Of a stretch of DNA of 64,000 bases, positions 53,401 to 59,160 are shown one piece after another (the stretch's first letter is position 1; the number at the start of each line of letters is the position of its first letter). The position numbers and the translations under genes are program-made. The notes below the pieces were generated by a model. The model worked only from the letters and a program-made list of their open reading frames with translations, had not been told where the DNA came from and did not search any database. This stretch comes from Arcuatula senhousia (Eukaryota; Mollusca; Bivalvia; Mytilida; Mytilidae). The DNA is taken from positions 47,046,106 to 47,110,105 of the forward strand of contig OZ020303.1 of assembly GCA_963971305.1 (NCBI GenBank). Direction: 5' to 3'.

Positions 53401-56400
53401 AAGTAACAGTATATATCAAGACGTTCAGTATAATACAACACATAATTCCTGTTGCAGATGGTGTTCCGCCAGCGTCTCGGGGTTTATATTAACCTCGTGT
53501 GATCTTCTGGCGTAACACCATCTACACGATACAGTATGTGTACAGTAAAATACATTTTATATGATGTATAATTTCATTTTATACAATCATTGGCAACCAT
53601 AGATAATATTTTGAAGTTCTTATTGTATTTTACTAGGAAACATGTAAAGATGATGATGACGATGACGATGACATCAGTAATAGCGGAAATGGTAAGTTTA
53701 TTGAGTTTCAGTCAGATCTTTTAACATAATTCTTTGACTTTGGAGTATCTTTTGTTATTTTACAGCAAATCAAGCGTCTTCATATATTTACTTACGAGCC
53801 ATCGATTGCTCATTTTCCTTGTTAGAAGATAAAGTTAATTACAAAATTACCGAACTCCGAGGATAAATCTCCATGTCCAAGAGAAAAGACAAAACATGGA
53901 AGACATAACGAACAAATAATAGATCGCAATAGTCTTGATTTGGTACAGGCATTTCAAATGAAATGGTTGGTTAATAGGTGTAAAACAACTAATTCGGGAT
54001 CCAGTTGGTGCACATATAAGAAAGTAGTACATATAGGAGACAAAGTAGTCCATATAAGGTACTGTATCTTTAGAATGACATGTCCTACACCAATACATTT
54101 GGTATTTTCTAAAAGCTTAAAGACTTGAGAACATTTTGAGCCCATGAAACAGTCATTATTATGATGTTTAGAAAAATAGTGAGTAGTAATTTATGGGCAT
54201 GTGATTTGGTTAGAATGTTTACATTAGTTCCCGTTTTCTGTCACATGCCACTTCCGGTAAACCGTTCTCTCCCAGATGCCGAGGAACCTTATATGAGATT
54301 TACATGAAAGGTACTGTTATGTGTCTACTTTAAGGCACAAGTACTGTCACACCCCAAAAAATTCATTTCTGAGTTTGACAGTGACCCCCCTAAACCAGAT
54401 TTAACATAGAAAGTAATGGGAGCCTGAATTAGTTATTTTACACCTCTTACTGGGGCTAACCAAAAGATCAAAAATGCATAAAATACTCATTTAAGGGCCT
54501 AAATCATTGCCTTCGCACATTACAACTGTGAAACAGACTCGATTTTGCTTCCTTTCTTTTATTTATAGGAACATTGGCTCATAAATGCCAATTTCAATGT
54601 CGCGACATGATTTTTAGTCAAAATTTCACTGCGAGTCATGAACGTCTCAAAAATTTCTAGTTATAAGATATTTAACTGGCTTAAAGTGATGAATTATTCT
54701 TCGAATAGTGTGTTGTAGTCCTATTCCACAATTTGTTTCCAGAAATCTTAAAATTTGTGGATTTTTTACCACTATTAAGATGCGCGACATATGTGATTTT
54801 GCCCTTCTTTCATTATCTAGCTTGCTAGTATGTTTTGGTTATTTTTTCAAAATTTTGTGGATAAATACCTATAATATACCCTTTTTTGTGTCTGTGTTTG
54901 ATTTGTATACCAACTTAGACTATTTTAAGCAAAAAATATTAATGTTTTGGCAAATAATCCAAGTTTTTGTATGTCAGGATTGGCATGTCATGGAAAAAAG
55001 GGGGGTGGTTTTGTTGATTTTTCTTGCCAATAGCATGAATTATTAATTGTGAGGGTTGTTTTCAAGCAAATTATTGTATTTCTATTTAAATATGTAGTTT
55101 AGCTTGGGTTAAGTCTTTTATATCAGACTTTTAACTATTCAACTCAAAAACTAAAGCCACAACTTAATGTTTTGGGCTAATATGTTAATGGCCGCATTGG
55201 TATGGGGGTCTTATACTGGCCCACCACAACAAAAAACATGATAAAACAATCAAATTTTTTATTCAGATGAAGTCATGTAGGTCTAGGCTAAACACAAATA
55301 TTAGTAAATTTTATTCTCCAACAAAAATATTCTGTAATAGGTGTAAAACAACTAATTCGGGATCCAGCCGGTGCACATATAAGAAAGTAGTACATATAGG
55401 AGACAAAGTAGTCCATATAAGGTACTGTATCTTTAGAATGACATGTCCTACACCAATAAATTTGGTATTTTCTAAAAGCTTAAAGACTTGAGAACACTTT
55501 GAGCCCATGAAACAGTCATTATTATGATGTTTAGAAAAATAGTGAGTAGTAATTTATGGGCATGTGATTTGGTTAGAATGTTTACATTAGTTCCCGTTTT
55601 CTGTCACATGCCACTTCCGGTAAACCGTTCTCTCTCAGATGCCGAGGAACCTTATATGAGATTTACATGAAAGGTACTGTTATGTGTCTACTTTAAGGCA
55701 CAAGTACTGTCACACCCCAAAAAATTCATTTCTGAGTTTGACAGTGACCCCCCTAAACCAGATTTAACATAGAAAGTAATGGGAGCCTGAATTACTTATT
55801 TTACACCTTAAACCAGGTTTTATGGCGCGGCTTACCTCCCTCTTCCATTGCGATAAGAGATAATGAGGTGTGGAAGTAGTGTACGCGACACAACCTACAT
55901 TAATCATTGACAATTTATAATTCACCATGGAAATCATTATGAATTAAAAAGCAACCTTCAGTGCTGCTAGTTGGCTATAAGTTTTTCTAAGCTGATGAAA
56001 TCATTGGATATATATATACATGCTAATGCTGATGCAAACATCGCTTGTGTTGGTTTTCTTATATTGTTCTTGCAATTTCTTTAATGCATGTGCAATCGAA
56101 ACTTTTCATTCTTTTCTGTGTAATTCAGTAAATAAAACTGGGAATAAAAATACACATTTAATACCTAAATCGAGTTAAACTTGGTCTATTTACTCGATTA
56201 TTTCAAGAAAAAATGGCTATACATTTACCTGTGCAATGGCAGATCTCATTTTTAGTAATTTAAAAACAAACATAAAATCTTCTGTTTCCAACATTTTTGA
56301 TATTGTATTAAATTTAACAAATATAAATGTGAATACTTTTAATCTTCTTGATGATTTCATTATATGCCTATTTTTTTCGTTCCGGTCCCAAAGAATGCAA

Positions 56401-57514
56401 TGAAAGAGGCCACAAAACCTGGTTTTATAACCTACCATTTCTTTTTAAATGCCTGTACCATGTCATGACCATTGCGATCTATAAATTTGCATGTATGTCT
56501 TCCATGATTTGTATTTTCTCTTGGACATTGAAATTGATCCTCCATGTAACTTTGCGTCTTGTCAATTTCTTCACGACCTGTATATTCAGATTATTGACCA
56601 GATGTACAAAACAGATCATATACTTGTCGACCATATGTTTAACAATAATGACGAATAGCTAGTTGACATTTTGTTGTTTTGTCAAAAATAATAGTTTTAG
56701 ATACATTTACTGCTTAGTGACTAATCAAGTCTGGTAATTTATTATACTAGACATTTGATACAATAAAGCTGAAATTTAATTTATCAATCTGATGTTTTAT
56801 GACGGTTTTCAGATGGTGGCATTTCAACTATGACTTTGGTAGCTGTTGTCACATTATCTGTAGTAATTGTGCTTTTGGTCATAGCTTTAATAATGTACAA
56901 GATCTATGCAGATAAAAACAAGTATGTAAAATATATACTTAAAAGCTAATTTTCTGTTTATCATAATAACTTACAGACAGTGAAAATATTATCACACTAT
57001 TCCAAATTTATTAGATATGTGGATACTTTTTTTGCACTCACAAGTCGTTTAGTTAGATTTTTATAACAGAAGAGATACTTGAAACGTTAAACAAGATATT
57101 TGAAAGTCATGTACATGTAAATTTCGAAAACTTTATTTTGCATATCAGTTAGGGGGAACAGATAATTTACATTGACTTCTCCACTCGGGTAAAATTCAGA
57201 AATGTAAGTTTTTTTAACACGTCTTTTAGCAAAAAGAAATAAATTACATTTCCCGATAGAGAGACAGAGACAAAAATCTTCTGTGTATGTTATGAAAAAT
57301 GTATTCAGTTATCTGCTTTTATATTCTTTATTCTTACTACAATAGGACAAAACAAAGAAACGGCACTTTCATAACGGTAGGAGAAATGAATGAGAAGGCA
57401 CCCCGATCAACGAGGTTTCCATTGAAGAAAGAGTCCAGTAATCTGTCATTTCAATGGGCAGAAGAAAGGACTAAAACACCTGAATATCTTTTCAGCGCTC
57501 AATCAATCAAGTAA
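13245..57514 (+). CDS. Gene model: short membrane-anchored VWDE-like protein, 18 coding exons, 1110 residues
   Basis: Eighteen exons with GT-AG borders and matching phases join into 3333 coding bases. The protein has a signal peptide (1-17 or so), a D8C-like module (24-145), a linker (146-413), a VWD domain (about 414-610) and an acidic linker (about 680-709). After these come a Cys-containing segment (760-842), one EGF module (Cys843-Cys869), an ectodomain with RRKR at 951-954, an Asp run near 1004-1012, a transmembrane helix (about 1025-1047) and a short tail. Order and motifs follow vertebrate VWDE, a secreted protein with many C-terminal EGF repeats. Here those are absent and a membrane anchor replaces them. 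Role unknown; extracellular adhesion or recognition is plausible. The model assumes exon 1B as start. Confidence 0.85.
13741..14045. mobile_element. Foldback element, copy 1 of a family also at 45122-45428
   Basis: Inverted arms at 13742-13799 and 13828-13885 share the core GCGAATATCAATTTTAATG and its complement, with a short loop. A second copy with the same arms and about 150 bp of the same right-hand flank lies at 45122-45428. This fits a MITE-like foldback family. No coding content. Confidence 0.75.
15140..15265 (+). repeat. SINE-like tail
   Basis: The block has GGTTTCCTCGACC followed by AACTGACTACCTTATATGG and AAATGGCGTTAAACCC. This resembles the conserved 3' part of widespread molluscan SINEs (ending GGCGTTAAAC). 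The tRNA-related head is not clear. Assignment rests on recall of the family, so it is tentative. Confidence 0.4.
15483..15680 (+). CDS. VWDE-like exon 2: D8C-like module, first half
   Basis: Acceptor TATACTTTTAG and donor GTATGC; phase 1 to 1. It reads DPCSNYMTIDN, RLPEGWYRITSLSG, EEMPTTPPG, then FKCGTFYPIWLNG. DPC, GWYR, MPT, CGT and P-WL-G are landmarks of the D8C-type module of VWDE, uromodulin and OIT3. The cysteines normally found just before the GWYR strand and just after MPT are both absent here (ISDD and MPTTPP). Confidence 0.85.
16525..16689 (+). CDS. VWDE-like exon 3: D8C-like module, second half
   Basis: Acceptor TTAAACAG, donor GTAAGT; phase 1 to 1. It encodes VSVAVCVQTFTDTC, WNINIRRCENFLLYDL and QSAYCFG. 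The pattern C..C..RxC-FxxYxL..YC closes the D8C-like fold. Relatives usually have one more cysteine a few residues before the final YC; here the stretch is STLAQSAYC. Confidence 0.85.
17001..17063 (+). CDS. VWDE-like exon 4: short linker exon
   Basis: A 63-bp exon (acceptor TTATCCAG, donor GTAAGA, phase 1 to 1) reading VRCAEGEFSETGFSPGC. VWDE proteins have the same short Cys-Gly-Glu-Thr-Gly segment directly after the D8C module, so exon order is conserved. Confidence 0.8.
17494..17762 (+). CDS. VWDE-like exon 5: linker domain
   Basis: Acceptor GTTGTCTTATAG, donor GTATGT; phase 1 to 0. The frame includes LVPVFRCSFGDVPGQ, YDIYWYINEKSV and LPTHWVNTYRLNMV. FRC followed by an aromatic-rich strand (Y-IYWY) suggests an Ig-like beta sandwich, as in the corresponding part of VWDE. 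Confidence 0.8.
19252..19338 (+). CDS. VWDE-like exon 6
   Basis: Acceptor CTATTTCAG, donor GTAAGC; 29 codons, phase 0 to 0. It reads VKCSVRARLSPTSVPGHF then SPWFAAGIK. The cysteine probably pairs with the one in exon 5. The WFAAGIK end matches the F-AG-K end of this segment in VWDE proteins. Confidence 0.8.
19945..21490. mobile_element. TIR-like element with three tandem units of about 502 bp and a GACGG tract
   Basis: The ends are GCTCACCTG (near 19970) and CAGGTGAGC (near 21480). Between them about three related units repeat at a 502-bp period (for example TTCTACAGCTTTGACC at 20458 and 20960). The right end has a GACGACGGACGA microsatellite at 21394-21444. It lies in intron 6 and has no coding capacity. 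The layout resembles bivalve non-autonomous elements with tandem cores linked to microsatellites. Confidence 0.7.
21679..22068 (+). CDS. VWDE-like exon 7: second linker domain
   Basis: Acceptor AACATTTTCAG, donor GTTTGT; 130 codons, phase 0. The frame starts PEKTVYHIKEGEEI and includes VGVGCIGS, KPHCFETLKVSQ, SECTTNIQS and QNCGITLSSVNW, then FYLNVTGYVDN. Four cysteines and beta-strand spacing match the domain just before VWD in VWDE. One NVT site is an N-glycosylation candidate. Confidence 0.85.
23091..23263. mobile_element. Small foldback with 14-bp inverted ends
   Basis: CAGGGATTGGGAAG at 23091-23104 recurs inverted at 23250-23263. The interior repeats GGCCATT several times. Intron 7, non-coding. 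Confidence 0.55.
23917..24839. mobile_element. TIR-like element with five tandem units of about 168 bp
   Basis: TATACCCCCGCT at 23917-23928 recurs inverted as AGCAGGGGTATA at 24828-24839. Five units repeat between them (GACTTGAAAT at 24039, 24208, 24376, 24544, 24718; periods 168-174). A CCGTCCGTCCG tract lies at the left. It ends 40 bases upstream of exon 8. No coding capacity. Confidence 0.8.
24879..25028 (+). CDS. VWDE-like exon 8: start of VWD domain
   Basis: Acceptor TATTGCAG, donor GTAAAT; 50 codons. It reads VFVADKDSSL, QCSSWNDPIYRTADGKRY and HYSGEYILYRHKKYPYW. DP-YRTxDG, then F/Y-SGEY-LYR, is the opening of a von Willebrand type D domain. The tandem-repeat element ends just before the acceptor. 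Confidence 0.85.
25766..25981 (+). CDS. VWDE-like exon 9: middle of VWD domain
   Basis: Acceptor TTGAATAG, donor GTAAGA; 72 codons. It encodes VHTLATNCGWPATCNCG, IAVRSHDSLFVIRTCDV and ITFTVCDNQHMLIEK. The N-C-x-W..C-C-G cluster followed by V-R-xD-LFVIRTC is the typical disulfide-rich centre of VWD in VWDE proteins. Confidence 0.85.
26638..26843 (+). CDS. VWDE-like exon 10: end of VWD domain
   Basis: Acceptor CTTATTTCAG, donor GTAAGG; phase 0 to 2. The frame reads VTLPIGTEIIINYN, WVYTINLKPSALDI and SEGLCGYISKTPDTSDDF. GLCG followed by an acidic DDF is the VWD hallmark. The final AG completes an arginine with exon 11. Confidence 0.85.
27205..27520 (+). CDS. VWDE-like exon 11: post-VWD linker, acidic end
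   Basis: Acceptor CTTGAATAG; it reads RIPSNSSESLF, EYCICAEEADQ, HCNLTAPMVQC, then an acidic tail SISDDDDVVEETPLQYD and DFDPDYLPP. The donor is GTAGGT at 27521, phase 0. An alternative donor four bases on (GTAG then GTATTT) would pair with an acceptor at 28555 in phase 1, so the exact junction is uncertain by a few residues. C-IC and the acidic low-complexity tail also occur after VWD in VWDE. Confidence 0.8.
27610..28045 (+). repeat. Two diverged copies of a dispersed intron repeat
   Basis: Blocks at 27610-27790 and 27945-28045 both start like AAATACCAAAGCGG, continue with a TTATGCTGTAT/ATATGCAT-type motif, then GAGAAACCTCTC or similar. Weaker relatives lie at 17283-17400, 18000-18190 and 19110-19190. 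They share the + orientation. Class unknown. Confidence 0.45.
28541..28799 (+). CDS. VWDE-like exon 12
   Basis: Acceptor AAATTTTATAG, donor GTAAAT at 28800, phase 0 to 1. The frame has NNNWNCISFKSQFS, EPVWRNGWDESSARIAC, MPALQLCVKYAGIDV and IESCTDDIRV. The W-P/N-G..A..C, then LC-x(n)-C-D pattern, matches the helical Cys-paired segment that follows the linker in VWDE. A GT four bases earlier would break the frame with exon 13, so I chose the later donor, which completes a cysteine codon. Confidence 0.8.
29177..29659. mobile_element. Foldback element with long TIRs and TA flanks, mariner-like
   Basis: Ends CTCTTAAAAAAAAGTTACGC (29177) and its near-complement ending at 29659 continue as inverted arms of more than 100 bp (about 29177-29310 and 29520-29659). 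TA lies at both borders within ATATAT tracts, as expected for a TA target duplication. Length, TA target and end sequence suggest a non-autonomous Tc1/mariner-type element. Intron 12. Confidence 0.75.
29701..29820 (+). repeat. Diverged solo pLTR fragment of the Penelope-like family
   Basis: The + strand reads like the complement of 8812-9029 (GTTTTACATGTTGTC, CCCTTTCGAACTTTTGACATT, CATTGGTACC). No coding part is attached. It sits right after the foldback at 29177-29659. Confidence 0.65.
29977..30156 (+). CDS. VWDE-like exon 13: Cys segment and first half of EGF
   Basis: Acceptor AAAGATTGCAG, donor GTAAGA; phase 1 to 1. It reads CSTEFLPYTIKLIESACEL, then FSLIQNLLCSPNCTKHGYC. The last three cysteines (843, 847, 853) begin an EGF module completed in exon 14. 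Three Asn-x-Ser/Thr sites are present. A 20-kb intron follows. Confidence 0.85.
30595..30701. repeat. Near-perfect palindrome, 45-bp arms
   Basis: Arms at 30595-30639 and 30658-30701 are inverted copies with an 18-bp loop (GAGCGCCGTCAGGTGCGA). This would form a long hairpin. It may be a small foldback element or the end of a larger one. Non-coding. Confidence 0.8.
33354..33868. repeat. 193-bp tandem repeat, about 2.6 copies
   Basis: TTTGTCTGGTTGGTAAAGC-type starts occur at 33354, 33547 and 33740, exactly 193 bases apart. Units contain GCGAGACCGCGGTTTATG. The third copy ends where the next element begins. Satellite-like seed within the intron. Confidence 0.85.
33870..34769. mobile_element. 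TIR-like element with 174-bp tandem units and GGCGGC tract
   Basis: TGTCTCGCCTGC at 33870-33881 recurs inverted as GCAGGCGAGACA at 34758-34769. Units start GAGCACCTCCATATCT at 33974, 34148, 34322 and 34496 (period 174). A CGGCGGCGACGG microsatellite lies at 33911-33950. The period is a multiple of three, which produces a long repeating open frame on the - strand that is not a gene. Confidence 0.8.
37027..37500. repeat. Fragments of dispersed repeats
   Basis: 37027-37200 resembles a diverged pLTR-like block (GAGGTACCAAAGGGCATCC, TGTCAAAAGTCC). 37425-37500 resembles the right end of the element at 19945-21490 (GTTAACAGACGGACGACGG, then a CAAGT-ATGGCAA motif). Both are short and decayed. Confidence 0.45.
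38086..38102 (+). repeat. G-run, 17 bases with one A
   Basis: Eight G, one A, eight G, then CTGGG. It could form a G-quadruplex and is exceptional in this AT-rich region. It sits at the head of a T-tract-rich stretch that resembles 32280-32470. Confidence 0.7.
38393..38416. repeat. (AAT)n microsatellite
   Basis: Eight or so ATA/AAT units in a row. Simple sequence only. Confidence 0.8.
39348..40804 (-). CDS. TNP2-like (CACTA/EnSpm-type) transposase, last coding exon
   Basis: On the - strand the acceptor TTATTTCAG precedes the exon at 40804 and 485 codons run open to TGA at 39348. Reading begins KFGEKTDFSGFET, then YGVRYTELMRLAYFDS, VVDPMHNLFQGTAKYVFKTMW, NMHLHTHLIECI and FGPFHGFWLFGFERMNGVLG, and ends CGQVKVKNEHVLAVIPHL. 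DPMHNL-LGTAK, LH-H, and GP-WxFxFERxNG are hallmarks of the TNP2 transposase family. The lack of any stop or shift over 1457 bp suggests recent activity or selection. It joins in phase to the exon at 42638. Confidence 0.8.
41640..42290. mobile_element. Element with three tandem units of about 165 bp and a GACGG tract
   Basis: CATACTGAACCATCCTACCAAG-type starts occur at 41697, 41869 and 42032. Each unit carries ACGGTTTCTGAGAAAAG. A GTACGGACGGACGGGGGC tract follows at 42104-42121. It lies in an intron of the transposase gene. Same architecture as 23917-24839; the ends are not clear here. Confidence 0.6.
42638..42764 (-). CDS. TNP2-like transposase, small internal exon (Cys cluster)
   Basis: On the - strand, acceptor AATATGAACAG, donor GTATGA; 127 bp, phase 0 to 1. 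It reads DEEYFAALVCCSCDVPATRK, then GFLGHNAKAGCSKCNKNF. CDxPA-RK..GF-GH-A..GCSKC is the conserved segment between the N-terminal and DPMHNL parts of TNP2 transposases. Both junctions keep the frame, which supports the three-exon chain. Confidence 0.8.
43704..44451. mobile_element. 748-bp foldback filled with AAGTAGCGCGCTACTT-type palindromes
   Basis: The ends TATGAGTGGCGGTTCATGTC (43704) and its complement (ending 44451) are inverted repeats of about 70 bp that continue through GCGCTG and AACGCGCTGGTTTTACCAAC. The interior is a dense array of variants of GTAACGCGCTACTTT in both directions; the consensus core is itself a palindrome. No coding potential. It lies in the transposase gene's intron, upstream of the exon at 42764. 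Confidence 0.85.
44573..44914 (-). CDS. TNP2-like transposase, upstream exon (catalytic region)
   Basis: Acceptor TTTGTAATTTAG, donor GTAAGA; 114 codons, phase 0. It reads GTYRDVYDGRIWRTF, FGLLLNVDWFQPYKHSPYSVG, GIYLSILNLPRNQRFKKENV and TAGIIPGPDEPSKNINTYL. N-x-DWFQP-xH-xYSVGxIYL..NLPR-RFK-EN..GIIPGP-EP is the central TNP2 motif. Exons further upstream (beyond 44918) are not visible, so the gene model is 5'-incomplete or truncated. Confidence 0.8.
45122..45428. mobile_element. Foldback element, copy 2 (see 13741-14045)
   Basis: Arms at 45121-45180 and 45220-45280 match the arms at 13742-13885. The shared right flank includes ATGAATTGTGTATTGCGCA and TTTTTCGCGGGAAACTTCAC. The loop differs from copy 1. 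Confidence 0.75.
46302..46417 (+). repeat. 21-bp minisatellite, about 5.5 units
   Basis: Unit CTTAGTTCCAAGTTGACATTT, with variants. Because 21 is a multiple of three it creates an in-frame LSSKLTF peptide repeat, which I take to be incidental. A related CTCAACT-type motif repeats loosely at 46540-46610. Confidence 0.75.
47530..47880 (+). other. Unidentified 116-codon ORF, less AT-rich than its surroundings
   Basis: From about 47600 the sequence loses its AT bias and reads EASVAATIESIHIELYHRVL, SPYTGQPNFASPEGLAPFP and SEEQSMKLFQPVLSFLKTV, ending GPA and TGA. The abrupt base-composition change and complete stop-terminated frame suggest captured coding sequence, such as a retrocopy or part of a transposon or viral gene. 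I do not recognise the family. There is no clear splice acceptor that would link it to the VWDE-like frame. Confidence 0.35.
49625..49860 (+). pseudogene. 5'-truncated Penelope-like remnant: C-terminal end plus pLTR
   Basis: The sequence CAGATGAGTATAGATGTTAG, then TTTGTCATAGGG, TCTTCCTTTATTGGATTTCA and GTGCTATAGCAAGCAG, parallels the complement of 9000-9115 and the following pLTR block. It is diverged by many substitutions. Only the very 3' end of an element is left. Confidence 0.65.
50189..50373 (+). CDS. VWDE-like exon 14: second half of EGF and start of next domain
   Basis: Acceptor TTACTTTTCAG, donor GTAAGC; phase 1 to 0. It begins TKCICNDGYLGADCSMS, which supplies EGF cysteines 858, 860 and 869 (C-x-C-x8-C), then SGECKKGQRPCSKTNIYGTF and VYCKFERF. 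The second part matches the CDxxxxDC..V.G.GF..C pattern of the domain after the first EGF in VWDE. Confidence 0.85.
50395..50480 (+). repeat. pLTR-like fragment directly after exon 14
   Basis: GTGTCAAAAGTCCGAAAGGGCA matches part of the pLTR block at 8830-8860, starting only about 20 bases beyond the exon 14 donor. Short and diverged. Confidence 0.6.
50971..51219 (+). CDS. VWDE-like exon 15: ectodomain with furin-type site
   Basis: Acceptor TTTTCTCTACAG, donor GTAAGT; 83 codons, phase 0. It reads QIFHHNAEYKHENLVTCPFP, DVSRRKRSTDD, EGFDISLSYDQSNYGDPV, VVIYDESCYNC and STGTCIKL. FHxx..V-CP-P, then F-ISxSxD-xNFG..VxxYDxxCxxC, is the VWDE pattern. RRKR at residues 951-954 fits furin-type cleavage and sits in a loop between the two strands. 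Confidence 0.85.
51220..53636 (+). other. Intron 15, with compound foldback
   Basis: AT-rich non-coding sequence. The right half holds the three-palindrome structure at 52524-53282 and a small inverted repeat near 53456-53525 (AGATGGTGTT..CCAG and its complement). I see nothing recognisable in 51240-52500. Confidence 0.6.
52524..53282. mobile_element. Compound foldback of three palindromes
   Basis: Palindrome 1 is 52524-52699 (CCGTGGTTTATT arms; inner CCCATTATTTTCGTG arms). Palindrome 2 is centred near 52920, with arms CTGTGACGTCGACC at 52861 and GGTCGACGTCACAG at 52966. Palindrome 3 is 53101-53282 with the same CGTGGTTTATT ends as palindrome 1. So two relatives of one foldback family flank a third palindrome. 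Confidence 0.75.
53637..53691 (+). CDS. VWDE-like exon 16: Asp-rich mini-exon
   Basis: A 55-bp exon (acceptor GTATTTTACTAG, donor GTAAGT, phase 0 to 1) reading ETCKDDDDDDDDISNSGN. It forms the stalk just outside the membrane. The eight aspartates come from GATGAC repeats and could be a hypervariable microsatellite. Phases on both sides match. Confidence 0.75.
53976..54445. mobile_element. MITE, copy 1, 23-bp TIRs
   Basis: The left end AGGTGTAAAACAACTAATTC and the right end ending TAACTAATTC..-complement TTTTACACCT are inverted repeats with two mismatches. The whole unit recurs at 55339-55808 with few differences. Intron 16. Non-coding; open frames inside differ between copies. Confidence 0.8.
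55339..55808. mobile_element. MITE, copy 2, 23-bp TIRs
   Basis: Nearly identical to 53976-54445 at an offset of 1363 bases, in the same orientation. The unique 889 bp between them (54446-55334) shows no coding signal. The two could also be read as LTR-like ends of a short composite, but inverted ends within each copy favour two MITEs. Confidence 0.8.
55811..56560. repeat. Dispersed repeat with inverted ends (fragment family)
   Basis: AAACCAGGTTTTATGG at 55811 recurs inverted near 56410-56427. The block after it (56430-56560: CCTGTACCATGTCATGACC, ATGTCTTCCATG, TCTTGGACATTGAAATTGA) is the complement of 53860-53960 and resembles 19010-19085. A dispersed family of unknown class. Confidence 0.5.
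56813..56921 (+). CDS. VWDE-like exon 17: transmembrane helix
   Basis: Acceptor GACGGTTTTCAG, donor GTATGT; phase 1 to 2. It reads DGGISTMTLVAVVTLSVV, IVLLVIALIMYKIYADKN. About 22 uninterrupted hydrophobic residues followed by K-I-Y..DK give a single-pass type I anchor. Vertebrate VWDE has none, so this is the main difference of this relative. Confidence 0.85.
57346..57514 (+). CDS. VWDE-like exon 18: cytoplasmic tail and stop
   Basis: Acceptor ACTACAATAG, phase 2; it reads KTKQRNGTFITVGEMNEKAP, RSTRFPLKKESSNLSFQW and KTPEYLFSAQSIK, then TAA at 57512. The tail is about 63 residues, basic near the membrane, with one tyrosine in PEYLF, a possible sorting or signalling motif. No known domain seen. 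Confidence 0.8.
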
Positions 57515-58190
57515 CGGAACCCTTTAAAAAAGAAAATACTTTCAAATGGAGCTAAAATATTGATTTTAACTTAAATTTTTTTTACATGACATCAAACTTT
57601 TGTTTTGAGATTGTACTGTTTTTTTCCAAAGATAGAGATTGCAGTACGTCTTGTAGCTTTATTATCTGCATTCAATTTGATCTAATAATGAATTTAGGAC
57701 TGATTGTTGTTATAATTTTATGTTATCATGTGATTGATGTTGTTTATTTATTTGTCATTTAATTTTTTTCATCATCTTGTTATAATTATATTTTAGAATA
57801 CGATTAGCTCAATATAAATTATGTAATATGCAATATTTTTTTTAGATAAGTTGCATTAAATATTCAATTCCATCACTGAACAAAAAAAAATGACGTTGTG
57901 ACATTTTTTTTTCTTTTTGAAATCGAATCGAATGAGTATCAATGGCGCTCTACGCTGTTATCAGATAAGAACAGTGTTCTACTAGCTAATAGGTAAGGTA
58001 ATAGCACACAAATAACATTGATTGGGAATGGAAAACAAGTGACAAACACTTTTACAAGTTCCTTCCCCAAAAAGATTACTTTTACTCAGATCAAAGTGAA
58101 ATAAAAGACAAACCCTGTCTAAAAATGTATAATTCTATGTTTAGAATAGCGCCTCTTATGAGTCTTTAATAGATGAAACACAACTCAACG
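57515..58190 (+). other. 3' UTR and downstream of the VWDE-like gene
   Basis: Non-coding AT-rich sequence. An ATTAAA near 57856 is a candidate polyadenylation signal; no clean AATAAA follows the stop closely. The transcript end cannot be fixed from sequence. Confidence 0.3.
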
Positions 58191-58193
58191 TAC

Positions 58194-58354
58194 ACTTATG
58201 AGTGAATACATCCAGGATTTTATTTAACGAATTTTGAACTTTATTCACAAAACCCGTGTTGTCAAACTAGATAGCCTGCGTGCAATTTTGAAAACACGAG
58301 TTTTGTGAATAAATTTCAATTAAGATAAAATCCTGGATGTATTCACTCATAAGT
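58194..58354. mobile_element. Foldback with 30-bp perfect arms
   Basis: ACTTATGAGTGAATACATCC and the next 10 bases (58194-58223) recur exactly inverted at 58325-58354. An inner pair with ATTCACAAAAC lies at 58240-58313. Small foldback element, non-coding. Confidence 0.8.
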
Positions 58355-59102
58355 GCATGTTGAAAATGTAAAGAAATGATTGTTAAAGGGATATCTTAAC
58401 ACTTTTTTCTGGAGTTCGAAAAAATATATGCTCACAAAATTGTTATATACATCAAATTGAAGTAAATTTTTCAAGGATCAAGTGAGCAAATTTGAATTTC
58501 TAGTTATTCACATCAATTATCGAAGGTAACTTAATTATATCATATACTTTGTTATTTCTACTTAAATTGTAAAGCGAACTTCAAGTGTATATCTTAGATA
58601 TTTTAGTGTCATTTGAAAATGTTTGTATAAAATTTTGAAAAAACTGTACGAAATAGACAAGTGCAATGCACAATCATCGCATAGACACACAACTGTTCAC
58701 TTCCGTTCCTACACTGTGAAGTCAGGTGTAGCAAAATTCACTGTTTCGAACTTTCTTAAATTACTGGTACTTGTTTAATCCGTGATGGTTGGGCTGGTGG
58801 TAAGCCCGCTCCGGCATCAACATTTCTGTGTTCAAGAATACATCAAAACTTTAAACTACCCGTGAAACTTTCAAAATTTTCAAAACACTAAGGTTCTTCC
58901 TTACCCAGCCATAGGTTTGTCTTGGTCACAATTTGGTCTCTAGTTCAGCATCTTTGGAATTATTGTTCCATGCTTAATAAAAACAGATGTGAACCCATTT
59001 ACACATATAATACAAACATCAATGAGAGATTCTTGATTTGCCTGATCTAAAGACACAATACCTGGAAAACTCTTCATATAGTATTTGGCATTTCTAATTT
59101 TT

Positions 59103-59160
59103 GGTAGAGTGCCTCGGATGAGTCTTGTATAGACGAAACGCTCGTCAGGCGTATCCTGAA
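59103..59160 (+). repeat. Dispersed short motif GAGTGCCTCGGATGAGTCTT...GACGAAACGC
   Basis: The same motif occurs at 58150-58185 (diverged) and inverted at 63135-63185 (GCGTTTCGTCTATCAAAGAC, then AGAGGCACTCTACC). Three occurrences in 5 kb mark a dispersed family. Nothing else recognisable in 58360-61430. Confidence 0.55.

Noticed and set aside
53972..55808. LTR retrotransposon reading of the 474-bp direct repeats
   Set aside because: Each copy has its own inverted ends, the interior is only 889 bp with no coding, and no primer-binding site is evident; two MITEs explain it better.
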